DNA of 64,000 nt from Deferribacteres bacterium (GTDB taxonomy: Bacteria; Zhuqueibacterota; Zhuqueibacteria; Zhuqueibacterales; Geothermadaptataceae). A program made the translations under genes and the position numbers. Of this stretch, positions 16,159-23,783 are shown one piece after another. The stretch's first letter is position 1; the number at the start of each line of letters is the position of its first letter. The DNA is taken from the NCBI GenBank assembly GCA_020633655.1, contig JACKDF010000010.1, positions 1 to 64,000 on the forward strand, read 5' to 3'. The notes beneath the pieces are model-generated. The model worked only from the letters and a program-made list of their open reading frames with translations, ran no database searches and was not told where the DNA came from.

Positions 16159-17547
16159 ATGATTAAAAAAAGCAAAGTGTGGAGCGGCCGCATGGAAGGC
16201 GATGTCAGTCCTTTAATGGAACGCTTCAGCCGATCCGTTGAAACGGATTTTCTCATGTGGCGTGAGGATATCTCGGTAAACCGGGTCTGGGCAACAGAAT
16301 TGGCAGAAATCGGAATTTATACCGAAGATGAATTAAAATCTGTTCTTTCCGCAATCGATCTCATTGTGGAAGAAATGGAAAAGGGAAGTTTCGAATTTGA
16401 GCCAACCGACGAAGACATTCATGTCGCGATCGAACGCCGTCTCACGGCAATTGCCGGAGATGCGGGAGCGCGCATCCACACTGGCCGCAGTCGCAACGAT
16501 CAGGTTGTCACAGACAGCCGACTTTATCTAAAAGGACGTGTCAAAGACTGGCAGATAGAACTCGTGCGGTTGCAGGATTCACTCATTGCTATAGCCAAAG
16601 ATGAATTGGGTGTGATTTTACCCGGTTACACCCACTGGCAACAGGCCCAGCCAATTTTATTATCGCACTACATTCTTGCAATCTTTTGGGGGATCGATCG
16701 CACGATCACCCGCATTAAAGATTACCTCTACCGACTCGATGTATGCCCCCTGGGCAGCGGCGCATTGGCGGGCAGTGCTTTTTCGGTGGATCGAGAACGT
16801 ATTGCATTGAAACTGGGTTTTCGCGAGGCATCTCCAAACAGCATTGATGCGACAGGAGACCGCGATTTTTGTAGCGAATTGCTGTTTGATATTGGTGCTT
16901 TTTTTACGCTGATCAGCCGTGTGGCCGCCGAGATGCAAATGTGGAATTCTCTGGAATTTTCCTTCATTGAATTTTCGGATGGTTATGCAACCGGCAGCAG
17001 CATGATGCCACAAAAGAAAAATCCTGATGCAATGGAACTCATTCGGGGCAAATCAGCCGCCGCGATTGCGGCGGCCAACCAATTGCTCATTTTGCAAAAA
17101 GGCCTCCCCCTCACTTATAACCGTGATTTGCAGGAAGATAAAAAGATAACTTTCAGCCAACTGGAAGAAGCGATTCTCGCTACGAATGTTTTTAATGAGG
17201 CTCTAAGCAGTGCAACTTTTCGTGTTGATAAAATGCAGCAAGCGTTAGAGCCGGGATTACTTGCCACAGATTTAGCCGATTACCTCGTGCAAAAAGGAAT
17301 GCCTTTCAGACAAGCCCACGAAGTTGTTGGGCAAATCATTCGTCGTGCAATCCATGAGCAATGTCATATCACCGATTTCCGGCTGGAGACATTCAAGGAA
17401 TTCAGCGAACTGTTTGAGGCTGACGTGTTTAAGTCATTACAATTTCCCGTCAGCATTGCTCAACGTATTGTAATTGGCGGAACAGCGGAAAAAGCCGTGC
17501 AGCTGCAAATAGCCCAAGCCGAAGACAGATTGAAAAGCTACGCTTAA
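16159..17547 (+). CDS. argH: Argininosuccinate lyase
   Basis: The lyase splits argininosuccinate into arginine and fumarate, the last step of arginine synthesis. The 462-residue protein carries SGRMEGDVSPLMERFSRSVE, HTGRSRNDQVVTDSRLYLK, the fumarase/lyase signature GSSMMPQKKNPD and GLPLTYNRDLQEDK. Length is normal for the family. It starts 3 nt after the argG stop. The gene ends 6 nt from the convergent epimerase gene, with no terminator hairpin visible between them. Confidence 0.97.
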   Translation: MIKKSKVWSGRMEGDVSPLMERFSRSVETDFLMWREDISVNRVWATELAEIGIYTEDELKSVLSAIDLIVEEMEKGSFEFEPTDEDIHVAIERRLTAIAGDAGARIHTGRSRNDQVVTDSRLYLKGRVKDWQIELVRLQDSLIAIAKDELGVILPGYTHWQQAQPILLSHYILAIFWGIDRTITRIKDYLYRLDVCPLGSGALAGSAFSVDRERIALKLGFREASPNSIDATGDRDFCSELLFDIGAFFTLISRVAAEMQMWNSLEFSFIEFSDGYATGSSMMPQKKNPDAMELIRGKSAAAIAAANQLLILQKGLPLTYNRDLQEDKKITFSQLEEAILATNVFNEALSSATFRVDKMQQALEPGLLATDLADYLVQKGMPFRQAHEVVGQIIRRAIHEQCHITDFRLETFKEFSELFEADVFKSLQFPVSIAQRIVIGGTAEKAVQLQIAQAEDRLKSYA

Positions 17548-17553
17548 AGTTGG

Positions 17554-18615
17554 TTAAAAATCAAATCCTAGACCGGGACGATTCGTCGGAAAAAGATAGC
17601 CATTGCGGATTAATACAGCGCCATCTGTCGGATCATTCAACAAATCGAAGTGACCATCAAGGTCGGCGTACATAACGTTCGGGCGTGCGAGAGCAAAATG
17701 TAATCCTGCTGCTATCGCCAGCGCAGCCTCATCCATGCAACCGACCATTACTTCCAGGCCCGCAGAACGAGCCACAGAATTAATATGCATCGCCTCAGCA
17801 ATCCCTCCAACTTTCATCAGTTTGATGTTGACCATATCGGCTAAATTCCGTTTTGCAAGCCGAAATGCATCCCGCAAAGTCATCAAGCTTTCATCGGCCA
17901 TCACAGGAATTGGCACGGTATCCGTCACACGGCCGAGCAAATCGGGTTCACCTTTCGGTGTTGGTTGTTCCATGAGTTCAAGTTTGGCTGAGCGTGTTTC
18001 GTTTACAAAAGCCAGCGATTCTTCGTATGTATATCCCTGGTTCGCATCGAAACGTAATTCAAAATTCGGACCAACCAATTCCCTCAACTTCAGAATCCGC
18101 TCGATATCCACTCGGACGTCAACACCACCTTTGATTTTTAAACATTTAAAACCGGCAGCAAGCCATTTTTCCGCTTCATGCATGGTTTCGTAAACAGGAA
18201 GAATGCCGATAGTGACGCTGGTTTTCATCCGGTCCCGGAAGCCACCAAGTAATTTCCATAGCGGGAGGCTGGCTACTTTTCCTAACAGATCGTATAAGGC
18301 CATATCCACCGCAGCGAGAACGCTCGGCTGATTCAACAAAGTCGATTTCAAGCGTTCCAAAAGCATTGCACTTCGCAGAGGATCAGAGTTGGCAAGGGTG
18401 GGTGCGATCACATTTTCCACTGCCAGCATAACACCAGCCGGCGTTTCTCCGGTTACTTGTAAATCCGGTGCTGCACAGCCATAGCCAATCAAACCGGTAT
18501 TTGTTTCCAGTCGTAAAAAGACATTGCTCGCATGATCAATTGTCTCATAAGCTATTGTGTAAGCCTGTTTAAGCGGCATTTCCACCACCCAGGCTTCGGT
18601 TTTAATAATCTTCAT
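17554..18615 (-). CDS. Enolase-superfamily dipeptide / N-acyl-glutamate epimerase
   Basis: This 353-residue member of the muconate-lactonising subgroup has an N-terminal capping domain (TEAWVVEMPLKQAYTIAYET) and a barrel with KCLKIKGG (catalytic Lys pair, about 157-163). It also has metal ligands in FDANQGYTYEE (about 190), LMEQPTP (about 217) and ADESLMT (about 242), and a second catalytic Lys in KLMKVGG (about 265). These residues are those of L-Ala-D/L-Glu epimerases. The same family includes DgcA, which racemises N-acetyl-D-glutamate. It is the last gene of a minus-strand cluster, 2 nt after the creatininase-family gene. Which substrate it uses cannot be settled by eye; the DUF1611 neighbour favours the DgcA role. 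Confidence 0.85.
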   Translation of the reverse strand: MKIIKTEAWVVEMPLKQAYTIAYETIDHASNVFLRLETNTGLIGYGCAAPDLQVTGETPAGVMLAVENVIAPTLANSDPLRSAMLLERLKSTLLNQPSVLAAVDMALYDLLGKVASLPLWKLLGGFRDRMKTSVTIGILPVYETMHEAEKWLAAGFKCLKIKGGVDVRVDIERILKLRELVGPNFELRFDANQGYTYEESLAFVNETRSAKLELMEQPTPKGEPDLLGRVTDTVPIPVMADESLMTLRDAFRLAKRNLADMVNIKLMKVGGIAEAMHINSVARSAGLEVMVGCMDEAALAIAAGLHFALARPNVMYADLDGHFDLLNDPTDGAVLIRNGYLFPTNRPGLGFDF

Positions 18616-18617
18616 AA

Positions 18618-19427
18618 TTAATATCGCAACTGATGAATTTCTTCCAGTGTCATGCCTTTTAAATCCTCCACCAGATTGACGAGGTGCTTAATCATGATCT
18701 CCCACATTTTTTCGCCTTTTGCAGCATCCGCTTTTGTCGGATCGCCCATGACACCAGTCGTCGATAAACGATGGGTATAAGCGTACCATGAAATGCCACG
18801 TTTGGAGCTGAAGTTGAGATAACGGATAGAAAAATCAGGGACGGATTTGTGCGCTTTTTCCATTTTAACCAGATGTGGGCGCAAAACAAGCGAAGTACTG
18901 GTTTCGATTTCTCCTGCATGCACGTCATTCGGTGTTTCGCACATGCCATCAATATCCACATCGCTTGTTTCTCCGCTATCGACTCCGACAAATATGTGCG
19001 CATCGCGGTTAATCATTTGTGCGGCAAAGTTCAGTGTTGGGCCATTGCCACCGTGCCCATTTATGATGAGCAATTTTTTAATCCCGTTTTTCGCTGCGCT
19101 CATACCGATCTCGTAAACGAAGCGCGAAAGCGTTTCATTGTTAACGCTTATCGTACCGCTGAATTCATCATGATGGTAGGAAACGCCATAGGGAATCAAA
19201 GGCAATACGAGCGGTTTTGGGGAGCTGCATTTTTCTGCAACAGCCCGTGCGAGATAGTCCGCGTCGAATGCGTCTGTGTCCAGTGGCAGATGCGGACCGT
19301 GCTGCTCAATAGCGCCTACAGGCAGTAATGCTACATCCATTTCTGCGAATCGTTGTTCAGCTTCCGGCCAGGTTAATTCCCCTAATAAGATATTATCACG
19401 AAATGCAGTTTTCTTTGACTTGTTCAT
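18618..19427 (-). CDS. Creatininase-family amidohydrolase
   Basis: This 269-residue metal-dependent amidohydrolase has LLPVGAIEQHGPHLPLDTDA (metal ligands Glu, His, Asp), YHHDEFSGTISV, LLIINGHGGNGPTLNFAAQM and DVHAGEIETSTSL. The set of Glu, His and Asp ligands is complete, so it should be active. The family covers creatinine amidohydrolase, MftE and formamide hydrolases, so the substrate is not predictable from sequence. Its position between two glutamyl-epimerase-like genes suggests an acyl- or aminoacyl-glutamate. GGGAGA precedes the ATG. It probably shares a transcript with the epimerase gene. Confidence 0.82.
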   Translation of the reverse strand: MNKSKKTAFRDNILLGELTWPEAEQRFAEMDVALLPVGAIEQHGPHLPLDTDAFDADYLARAVAEKCSSPKPLVLPLIPYGVSYHHDEFSGTISVNNETLSRFVYEIGMSAAKNGIKKLLIINGHGGNGPTLNFAAQMINRDAHIFVGVDSGETSDVDIDGMCETPNDVHAGEIETSTSLVLRPHLVKMEKAHKSVPDFSIRYLNFSSKRGISWYAYTHRLSTTGVMGDPTKADAAKGEKMWEIMIKHLVNLVEDLKGMTLEEIHQLRY

Positions 19428-19730
19428 TTTATTCTCCCAAAAGCAGTGCGATGCACATGCCTAAAAAGCGAGCACCGCAACTTATAAATTTCTCCCCTGA
19501 AATAGGTAAAGTGCGACGCACTTTCATTTTTCAGGGCATTCTATATCCGAATTTAAGTAACTGTTTAGCCTGAAAATTACCCTTGCGAAGGGATAGGTTA
19601 GATTTAAGTGAAATTATCGAATTTATTCCGATTTCATATTAGTCTTCGCAAGTGTACGCGGTTACGGCTTTGAATCCGGCTATTTCATCGATTCATTTAA
19701 TCTTCAACGTTTGCAACGTCTCTGGCTCAG
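19428..19730. other. Intergenic region with palindromic repeats
   Basis: About 300 nt inside the cluster. It contains GTGCGATGCAC (19446-19456), a 17-nt palindrome centred on GTGCGACGCAC (19508-19524) and the hairpin CCCTTGCGAAGGG (19580-19592). It may split the cluster into two transcripts. Confidence 0.5.
19446..19592. repeat. GTGCGAYGCAC / CCCTTGCRAAGGG repeat, copy 1
   Basis: Two GTGCGAYGCAC palindromes are followed by the mini-hairpin CCCTTGCGAAGGG, 69 nt from the start of the second palindrome. The same pair of motifs in the same order occurs at 35293-35361, so this is a dispersed intergenic repeat rather than chance. Confidence 0.5.
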
Positions 19731-21197
19731 CTACAATTTAACGTCATGCCACTGCCCTTCACGCCATTGCAGCGCACCGGTCGCATACTTGAGAAAAATA
19801 TCCACTAACGGCTTGCGAATAGCCTCTGGTAGATAATTAATCGGTGCATTTTCGGGGTGAAAACGCACATGTACTATTTCCGGATGGGATTGTAAAGATT
19901 CGCGTTGTGATTCGGAAAGTTCGATTTTGCCCTGCTCTACCAACATCGAGAGCAGTTGTGCAACGCCTTCTGCTTCCTGGTGGATACTTTTTTTTACCAG
20001 TGCCTCCAAACAAGGCGCGACATGCTCCGGTTTGTATCCGCAGCGAGTTGGGTCGGCACCAAACCCCGTTAACATGCCAACGATACGACGGCATTTTTCG
20101 CATTTGCCGCAGGGATGAATTCGGTCTTCCTGCTTATGTGCCGCATGACAGGAAACTTGATGCTGCTGCAAATCCGGGTACCTGCTGACAAGTATTTTAA
20201 GAATCAGCATTTCGGATAATGGACGCAAAATTGAAAACTGGTGCATAGCCCATTTTTTTTGCTGAAAATAAGTCGTCATCATATCATCAAAATAGCGGCT
20301 TTGATCATACAATCCTTCGTAATGGGGAATTCCCTGAAATTCACCTGTCCAAGTACTGTCGTATTCATCACCAATCAACAAATTACCGATTCCGCGCTTG
20401 CGTAGAAGCGGTAGTACGCCGAACAGGAAAACGGCAACGGTCCATAAACGAATTGGATAAATATCCGCTCGGACGCTGGCAAAATCCTGACGAACAAACG
20501 GTAAATGGCGCAACATCCAGGCGAAAACACGATCGCTGTTCATCCACACGCGAGCCGTGTTGGGAACATTTTCTTTGAAATGACGGAATGCGTTGAGAGC
20601 CGTAAACCAATGTCGCCCGGATTCATTGCCGAAAATCGGGTGTGTCTCATATCCCAATTCATTCATCAATGCAAAACTCAACAAACTGTCCTTACCACCG
20701 CTCGAAAGAACCGCATAGCGCTCCTTCTGGGTGTCCCAAGGTTGAAAATTACCGGCGGTGCTGTCAGGGAATTCAAGTCTGGCTTGCGAATATTTTTCCC
20801 GTTTCTCTACCTTTAAGTTTTTTGCCTCCCCAATAAGAAATGGATTCCCTTCGAGAAATTTTATCACGTATATCTCACCGGCAGTGTTTTCCGTCATCTC
20901 CTCGATGAATTTTTGATCCACTGCGTCAAATTCGCCGCGAAAAACGATCGTCTCACAAAATAAACCGTAGTTCATCGCAACCTGGGCAGCGATCATATTG
21001 GCAAGATTACGTGATTCCGGTTCTGCCGGATCGAAGACATTTTCTTCGTAACTGTAAATCAATTCAGTTTCATAGACTTGTTGGTTTTGCACGACCTTGT
21101 AAGGCGCAATCAAACGTTTACGCTCCAATTTCACCGGACCGACTTCAAGTCTATCGATGACTTTCAGTATTACTAAAGGCGCCGCATCGCCATTCAT
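19731..21197 (-). CDS. PP-loop ATP pyrophosphatase, MurL-like
   Basis: This 488-residue protein has an N-terminal beta-rich region and then the PP-loop SSGGKDSLLSFALMNELG (about 164-181), which binds ATP and releases pyrophosphate. Further blocks are FGNESGRHWFTALNAF, LLIGDEYDSTWTGEF, FSILRPLSEMLILKILV and a cysteine cluster HPCGKCEKCRR (about 361-370). As I recall the family, the order PP-loop, then ..RPLSE.., then CxxCxxC is that of MurL, which inverts the terminal L-Glu of UDP-MurNAc-L-Ala-L-Glu by adenylation. It is unlikely to be a tRNA thiolase because no RNA-binding domain is visible. It lies 10 nt after the DUF1611 gene, between the permease/PLP genes and the epimerase. Confidence 0.68.
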   Translation of the reverse strand: MNGDAAPLVILKVIDRLEVGPVKLERKRLIAPYKVVQNQQVYETELIYSYEENVFDPAEPESRNLANMIAAQVAMNYGLFCETIVFRGEFDAVDQKFIEEMTENTAGEIYVIKFLEGNPFLIGEAKNLKVEKREKYSQARLEFPDSTAGNFQPWDTQKERYAVLSSGGKDSLLSFALMNELGYETHPIFGNESGRHWFTALNAFRHFKENVPNTARVWMNSDRVFAWMLRHLPFVRQDFASVRADIYPIRLWTVAVFLFGVLPLLRKRGIGNLLIGDEYDSTWTGEFQGIPHYEGLYDQSRYFDDMMTTYFQQKKWAMHQFSILRPLSEMLILKILVSRYPDLQQHQVSCHAAHKQEDRIHPCGKCEKCRRIVGMLTGFGADPTRCGYKPEHVAPCLEALVKKSIHQEAEGVAQLLSMLVEQGKIELSESQRESLQSHPEIVHVRFHPENAPINYLPEAIRKPLVDIFLKYATGALQWREGQWHDVKL

Positions 21198-21207
21198 GGG
21201 ATAAGCC

Positions 21208-22287
21208 TCATCGCTTTGATTTTAAAACTTTTACTAATTCTTCTGCGCCATGCAAAAGCACATCAAAAGCAGGCAGGCCAACTTCTGCAGTGATTTCTTT
21301 GCAGGCTGCAGGTATTTGTTCAGGGGTGAGATCTTCGTGATTGACAGTAATTGCCACGACTGGCTTGCCGGAGAGCAATTCGATGGCATCAATCTGTTTT
21401 CGCAAGGAGTGCATGGGATAACCGGGAAAGCCATCGTATTCTTTTCTCGCCGGCGCATGCTGCAGGACGACGATATCCGGCCGGCCCGCTGCTAAAATCT
21501 CGAAACCACCCGGATAGGCAGGATTCATCAAACTGCCCTGGCCCTCGATAACGATGACATCGGGTTTCGCCTGATCCCAGGCGCTCCACACCGCATGTTC
21601 AATTTCGCCTGAGACAAAATCATTGACCAGAGAATCCAGAATCAGACTATAACGTGCGCCTTGCATCCATGCGGTCTGTCCGGTGCCTATCATTTCTGCT
21701 TTCAAACCTGCATTCTGAAAAGCCTGCACGATGAGCCAGGCTGTCGTGCGTTTACCGATGGCGGAATCGGTACCCAAAACCGCAATTTTGAGAGCGCTCA
21801 CTTCCTCAATTTTACCACTAAAAAAGTGCAGTTGCTTTCGAGCCGGTGGCTTGCGTACATCACGAATTGTCACCCTGGCTTTTTGGGCGAGAGCGGAAAT
21901 TTCATCGTCTTCGCTGAGAAAATCGTGTAATCCACAATCGGTATTGAGACCAAGTTGTATAGCTTGTTTCACATCGTTGCGTGCCGAAGGATTCAGGCGT
22001 CCGCCATCCGGAGCCAGGCCAACCACGAAATGAGATGCCGGTGTTCCATTGTCCGTGGTCTTCGCGACGGCATCTGGCAATGAGGCAAAAACGGGGATAT
22101 TTTTCACTTTTCCATCGAGCACCTTCCCAGCATCCTGCCCTGCATAGCGGGAATCGATGACGGCAACAACGTTGTAACGATGAGTGAAGCGTACCAGCCC
22201 ATGGGCGGTTTTTCCATTCGGCGTATTAAACGCCCCTTCGCAGTAGACAATGGCCGATCCATCAAGTGGCGATTGTTGTGTTTTCAT
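21208..22287 (-). CDS. DUF1611 family protein (DgcN-like)
   Basis: This 359-residue protein has an N-terminal Rossmann-like part (YCEGAFNTPNGKTAHGLVRF, VVAVIDSRYAGQDAGKVLDG) and a C-terminal P-loop domain with AVLGTDSAIGKRTTAWLIV (about 170-183), EMIGTGQTAWMQGARYSLIL, VIVIEGQGSLMNPAYPGG and VVAITVNHEDLTPEQI. This is the DUF1611 architecture. A member of the family, DgcN, is known as a D-glutamate N-acetyltransferase that works with the enolase-type racemase DgcA; such a racemase is encoded in this cluster. It is immediately upstream of, and probably coupled to, the MurL-like gene. An A-rich stretch rather than a Shine-Dalgarno precedes the ATG. Confidence 0.82.
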   Translation of the reverse strand: MKTQQSPLDGSAIVYCEGAFNTPNGKTAHGLVRFTHRYNVVAVIDSRYAGQDAGKVLDGKVKNIPVFASLPDAVAKTTDNGTPASHFVVGLAPDGGRLNPSARNDVKQAIQLGLNTDCGLHDFLSEDDEISALAQKARVTIRDVRKPPARKQLHFFSGKIEEVSALKIAVLGTDSAIGKRTTAWLIVQAFQNAGLKAEMIGTGQTAWMQGARYSLILDSLVNDFVSGEIEHAVWSAWDQAKPDVIVIEGQGSLMNPAYPGGFEILAAGRPDIVVLQHAPARKEYDGFPGYPMHSLRKQIDAIELLSGKPVVAITVNHEDLTPEQIPAACKEITAEVGLPAFDVLLHGAEELVKVLKSKR

Positions 22288-22424
22288 TTTTAAATAATCC
22301 AGTTAAAACTTTTTTGAAGGCACAAAGCATTAATCGCAATGTTTTATTTTATTCTGCGAATTCAAAGGCTCTGCGTGGTTTTTTAAATATCAAGAAAAAC
22401 AGTGCCAGCTTTATTTCTGAGATG

Positions 22425-22452
22425 TTCCAGGTACGCGATTCCAGGTACACGA
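22425..22452. repeat. 14-bp tandem direct repeat
   Basis: TTCCAGGTACGCGA (22425-22438) is followed without a gap by TTCCAGGTACACGA. It abuts the left end of the MITE-like element and may mark its insertion site. Confidence 0.45.
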
Positions 22453-22454
22453 TG

Positions 22455-22582
22455 GGACTGAGTCAAAACACAATATTTTGAACTCAATTATCCCTTTTCA
22501 TAGAGCGAAAACGTCCTCGCTGGGCGTAACGAACGTACCACTCGGCAGGACGCCTTCGTGCTATTTATGTTTTGACACAGCC
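22455..22582. mobile_element. MITE-like element, copy A
   Basis: About 128 bp, with imperfect terminal inverted repeats (GGACTGAGTCAAAACA at the left and the complement of GGCTGTGTCAAAACA at the right). Internal complementary arms are present: TAGAGCGAAAACGTCC on the left and ACGCCTTCGTGCTA on the right. The same sequence recurs at about 37055-37183 and, inverted, at 63014-63139. It has no coding capacity, so a transposase would have to act in trans. It separates the DUF1611 gene from the PLP-enzyme gene. Confidence 0.65.
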
Positions 22583-22629
22583 CAAATCCTGGGTGGCTAG
22601 TTCAAACTAGCTTTACAATCTAACAACTA

Positions 22630-23748
22630 CTATGCTTTTCTCCCGGTCAAAACGACCACATAGCGGTCATTCTCCAGCGGATGTTTCTGATTTTGATCCA
22701 GCAAAGCCAGCAACCCGGCTGTTGAGGCTGGCAAAACATGCAGTCCCTCCTTTTCCCGAATTGTCTTTGAATACAACAACAAATTTTTATCCGTTGCATT
22801 CGCTGCCCAGCCATTGGTGTGACGAATCGCGTCGAGGGCGTAATCCCCATCTATGGAATGCCAATTGATGAGCGGCTCGTTTATTTTCGTTTCATGAATT
22901 TTACGCGGTTCCAGGTCCTCACAAGTTGCTTTATTTTTAAGAAAAGCCTGTACGATAGGATTTTTGTTGTAGGAAGAGCCGGCAACAATACGCGGCATGC
23001 GTGATGTTTTGCCACGACGATAAAGACTGAGAAATCCTTTATAAATTCCCGCGAGTGTTGTGCCATTGGACACAGGCACTGCGATGGCTGCCGGTGCATC
23101 GCGCAGATCGTCATAGATTTCATAGGCGATTTCACCGTATGCACGCAATTGCAAAGGCGTGTTGGCACCACCAGGATTTGCATCGTACAACTCATCCTTT
23201 TCCGCCCTTTCGCGTGAAAGCACGACAGCATTTTCGTAATCCCCGGGGACGCGTATAATTTCGCCGCCAATTTTTTCCATCTCAACAACGCGCTTGGCAT
23301 GAAATTCATCGGGTATGTAAATCAGGCAGCGCAATCCCGTCAGTGAAGCAGCCAGCGCCATCGCGACGCCATAATTGCCACAAGTCGCCATGGTAATAGT
23401 GTCGTAACCGCGACGCAGGGCATCCATGGTTTGCGCAAATGCGATGCGGTCCTTCTGTGTACCCGTGGGATTCCCGCCCTCAAATTTGAAAAAAATTTGC
23501 CGGAACCCCGCTTCCCGCTCTATGTTCCGTGCCCGCGTCATCGTCGTATCACCCACCTCTGAATCGATGATATCTTCAAAGGCCTCGAGCCGCTCTTCCA
23601 TAGGATAGGAAGCATCTGCTGCTATTTTACGCTGGTCCTCAATTTCGACGGTGATCTTCGCAACCTGGCCGTCGGCATTATCCAGCATATCGATAATTTT
23701 GTCATTCAATAACGCATTGTCGTCTGGTGTTTTTCCCTCTTCTTCCAT
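22630..23748 (-). CDS. Threonine-synthase-like PLP-dependent enzyme
   Basis: This 372-residue fold-type II PLP protein has FFKFEGGNPTGTQKDRIAF, with the Schiff-base Lys near residue 97. It is followed by TMATCGNYGVAMALAASLTG (phosphate-binding and substrate region), VPGDYENAVVLSRERAEKDE, AVPVSNGTTLAGIYKGF and HVLPASTAGLLALL. About 60 extra residues at the N terminus are not typical of threonine synthase. The reaction could be a beta- or gamma-elimination or replacement on an amino acid; no specific substrate can be given. AGGAG is 7 nt before the ATG. It follows the permease gene by 35 nt on the same strand, which suggests it acts on the imported compound. Confidence 0.78.
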   Translation of the reverse strand: MEEEGKTPDDNALLNDKIIDMLDNADGQVAKITVEIEDQRKIAADASYPMEERLEAFEDIIDSEVGDTTMTRARNIEREAGFRQIFFKFEGGNPTGTQKDRIAFAQTMDALRRGYDTITMATCGNYGVAMALAASLTGLRCLIYIPDEFHAKRVVEMEKIGGEIIRVPGDYENAVVLSRERAEKDELYDANPGGANTPLQLRAYGEIAYEIYDDLRDAPAAIAVPVSNGTTLAGIYKGFLSLYRRGKTSRMPRIVAGSSYNKNPIVQAFLKNKATCEDLEPRKIHETKINEPLINWHSIDGDYALDAIRHTNGWAANATDKNLLLYSKTIREKEGLHVLPASTAGLLALLDQNQKHPLENDRYVVVLTGRKA

Positions 23749-23783
23749 GCGATACTCCTGTATACTTTGTGACCCGTGCTGCC

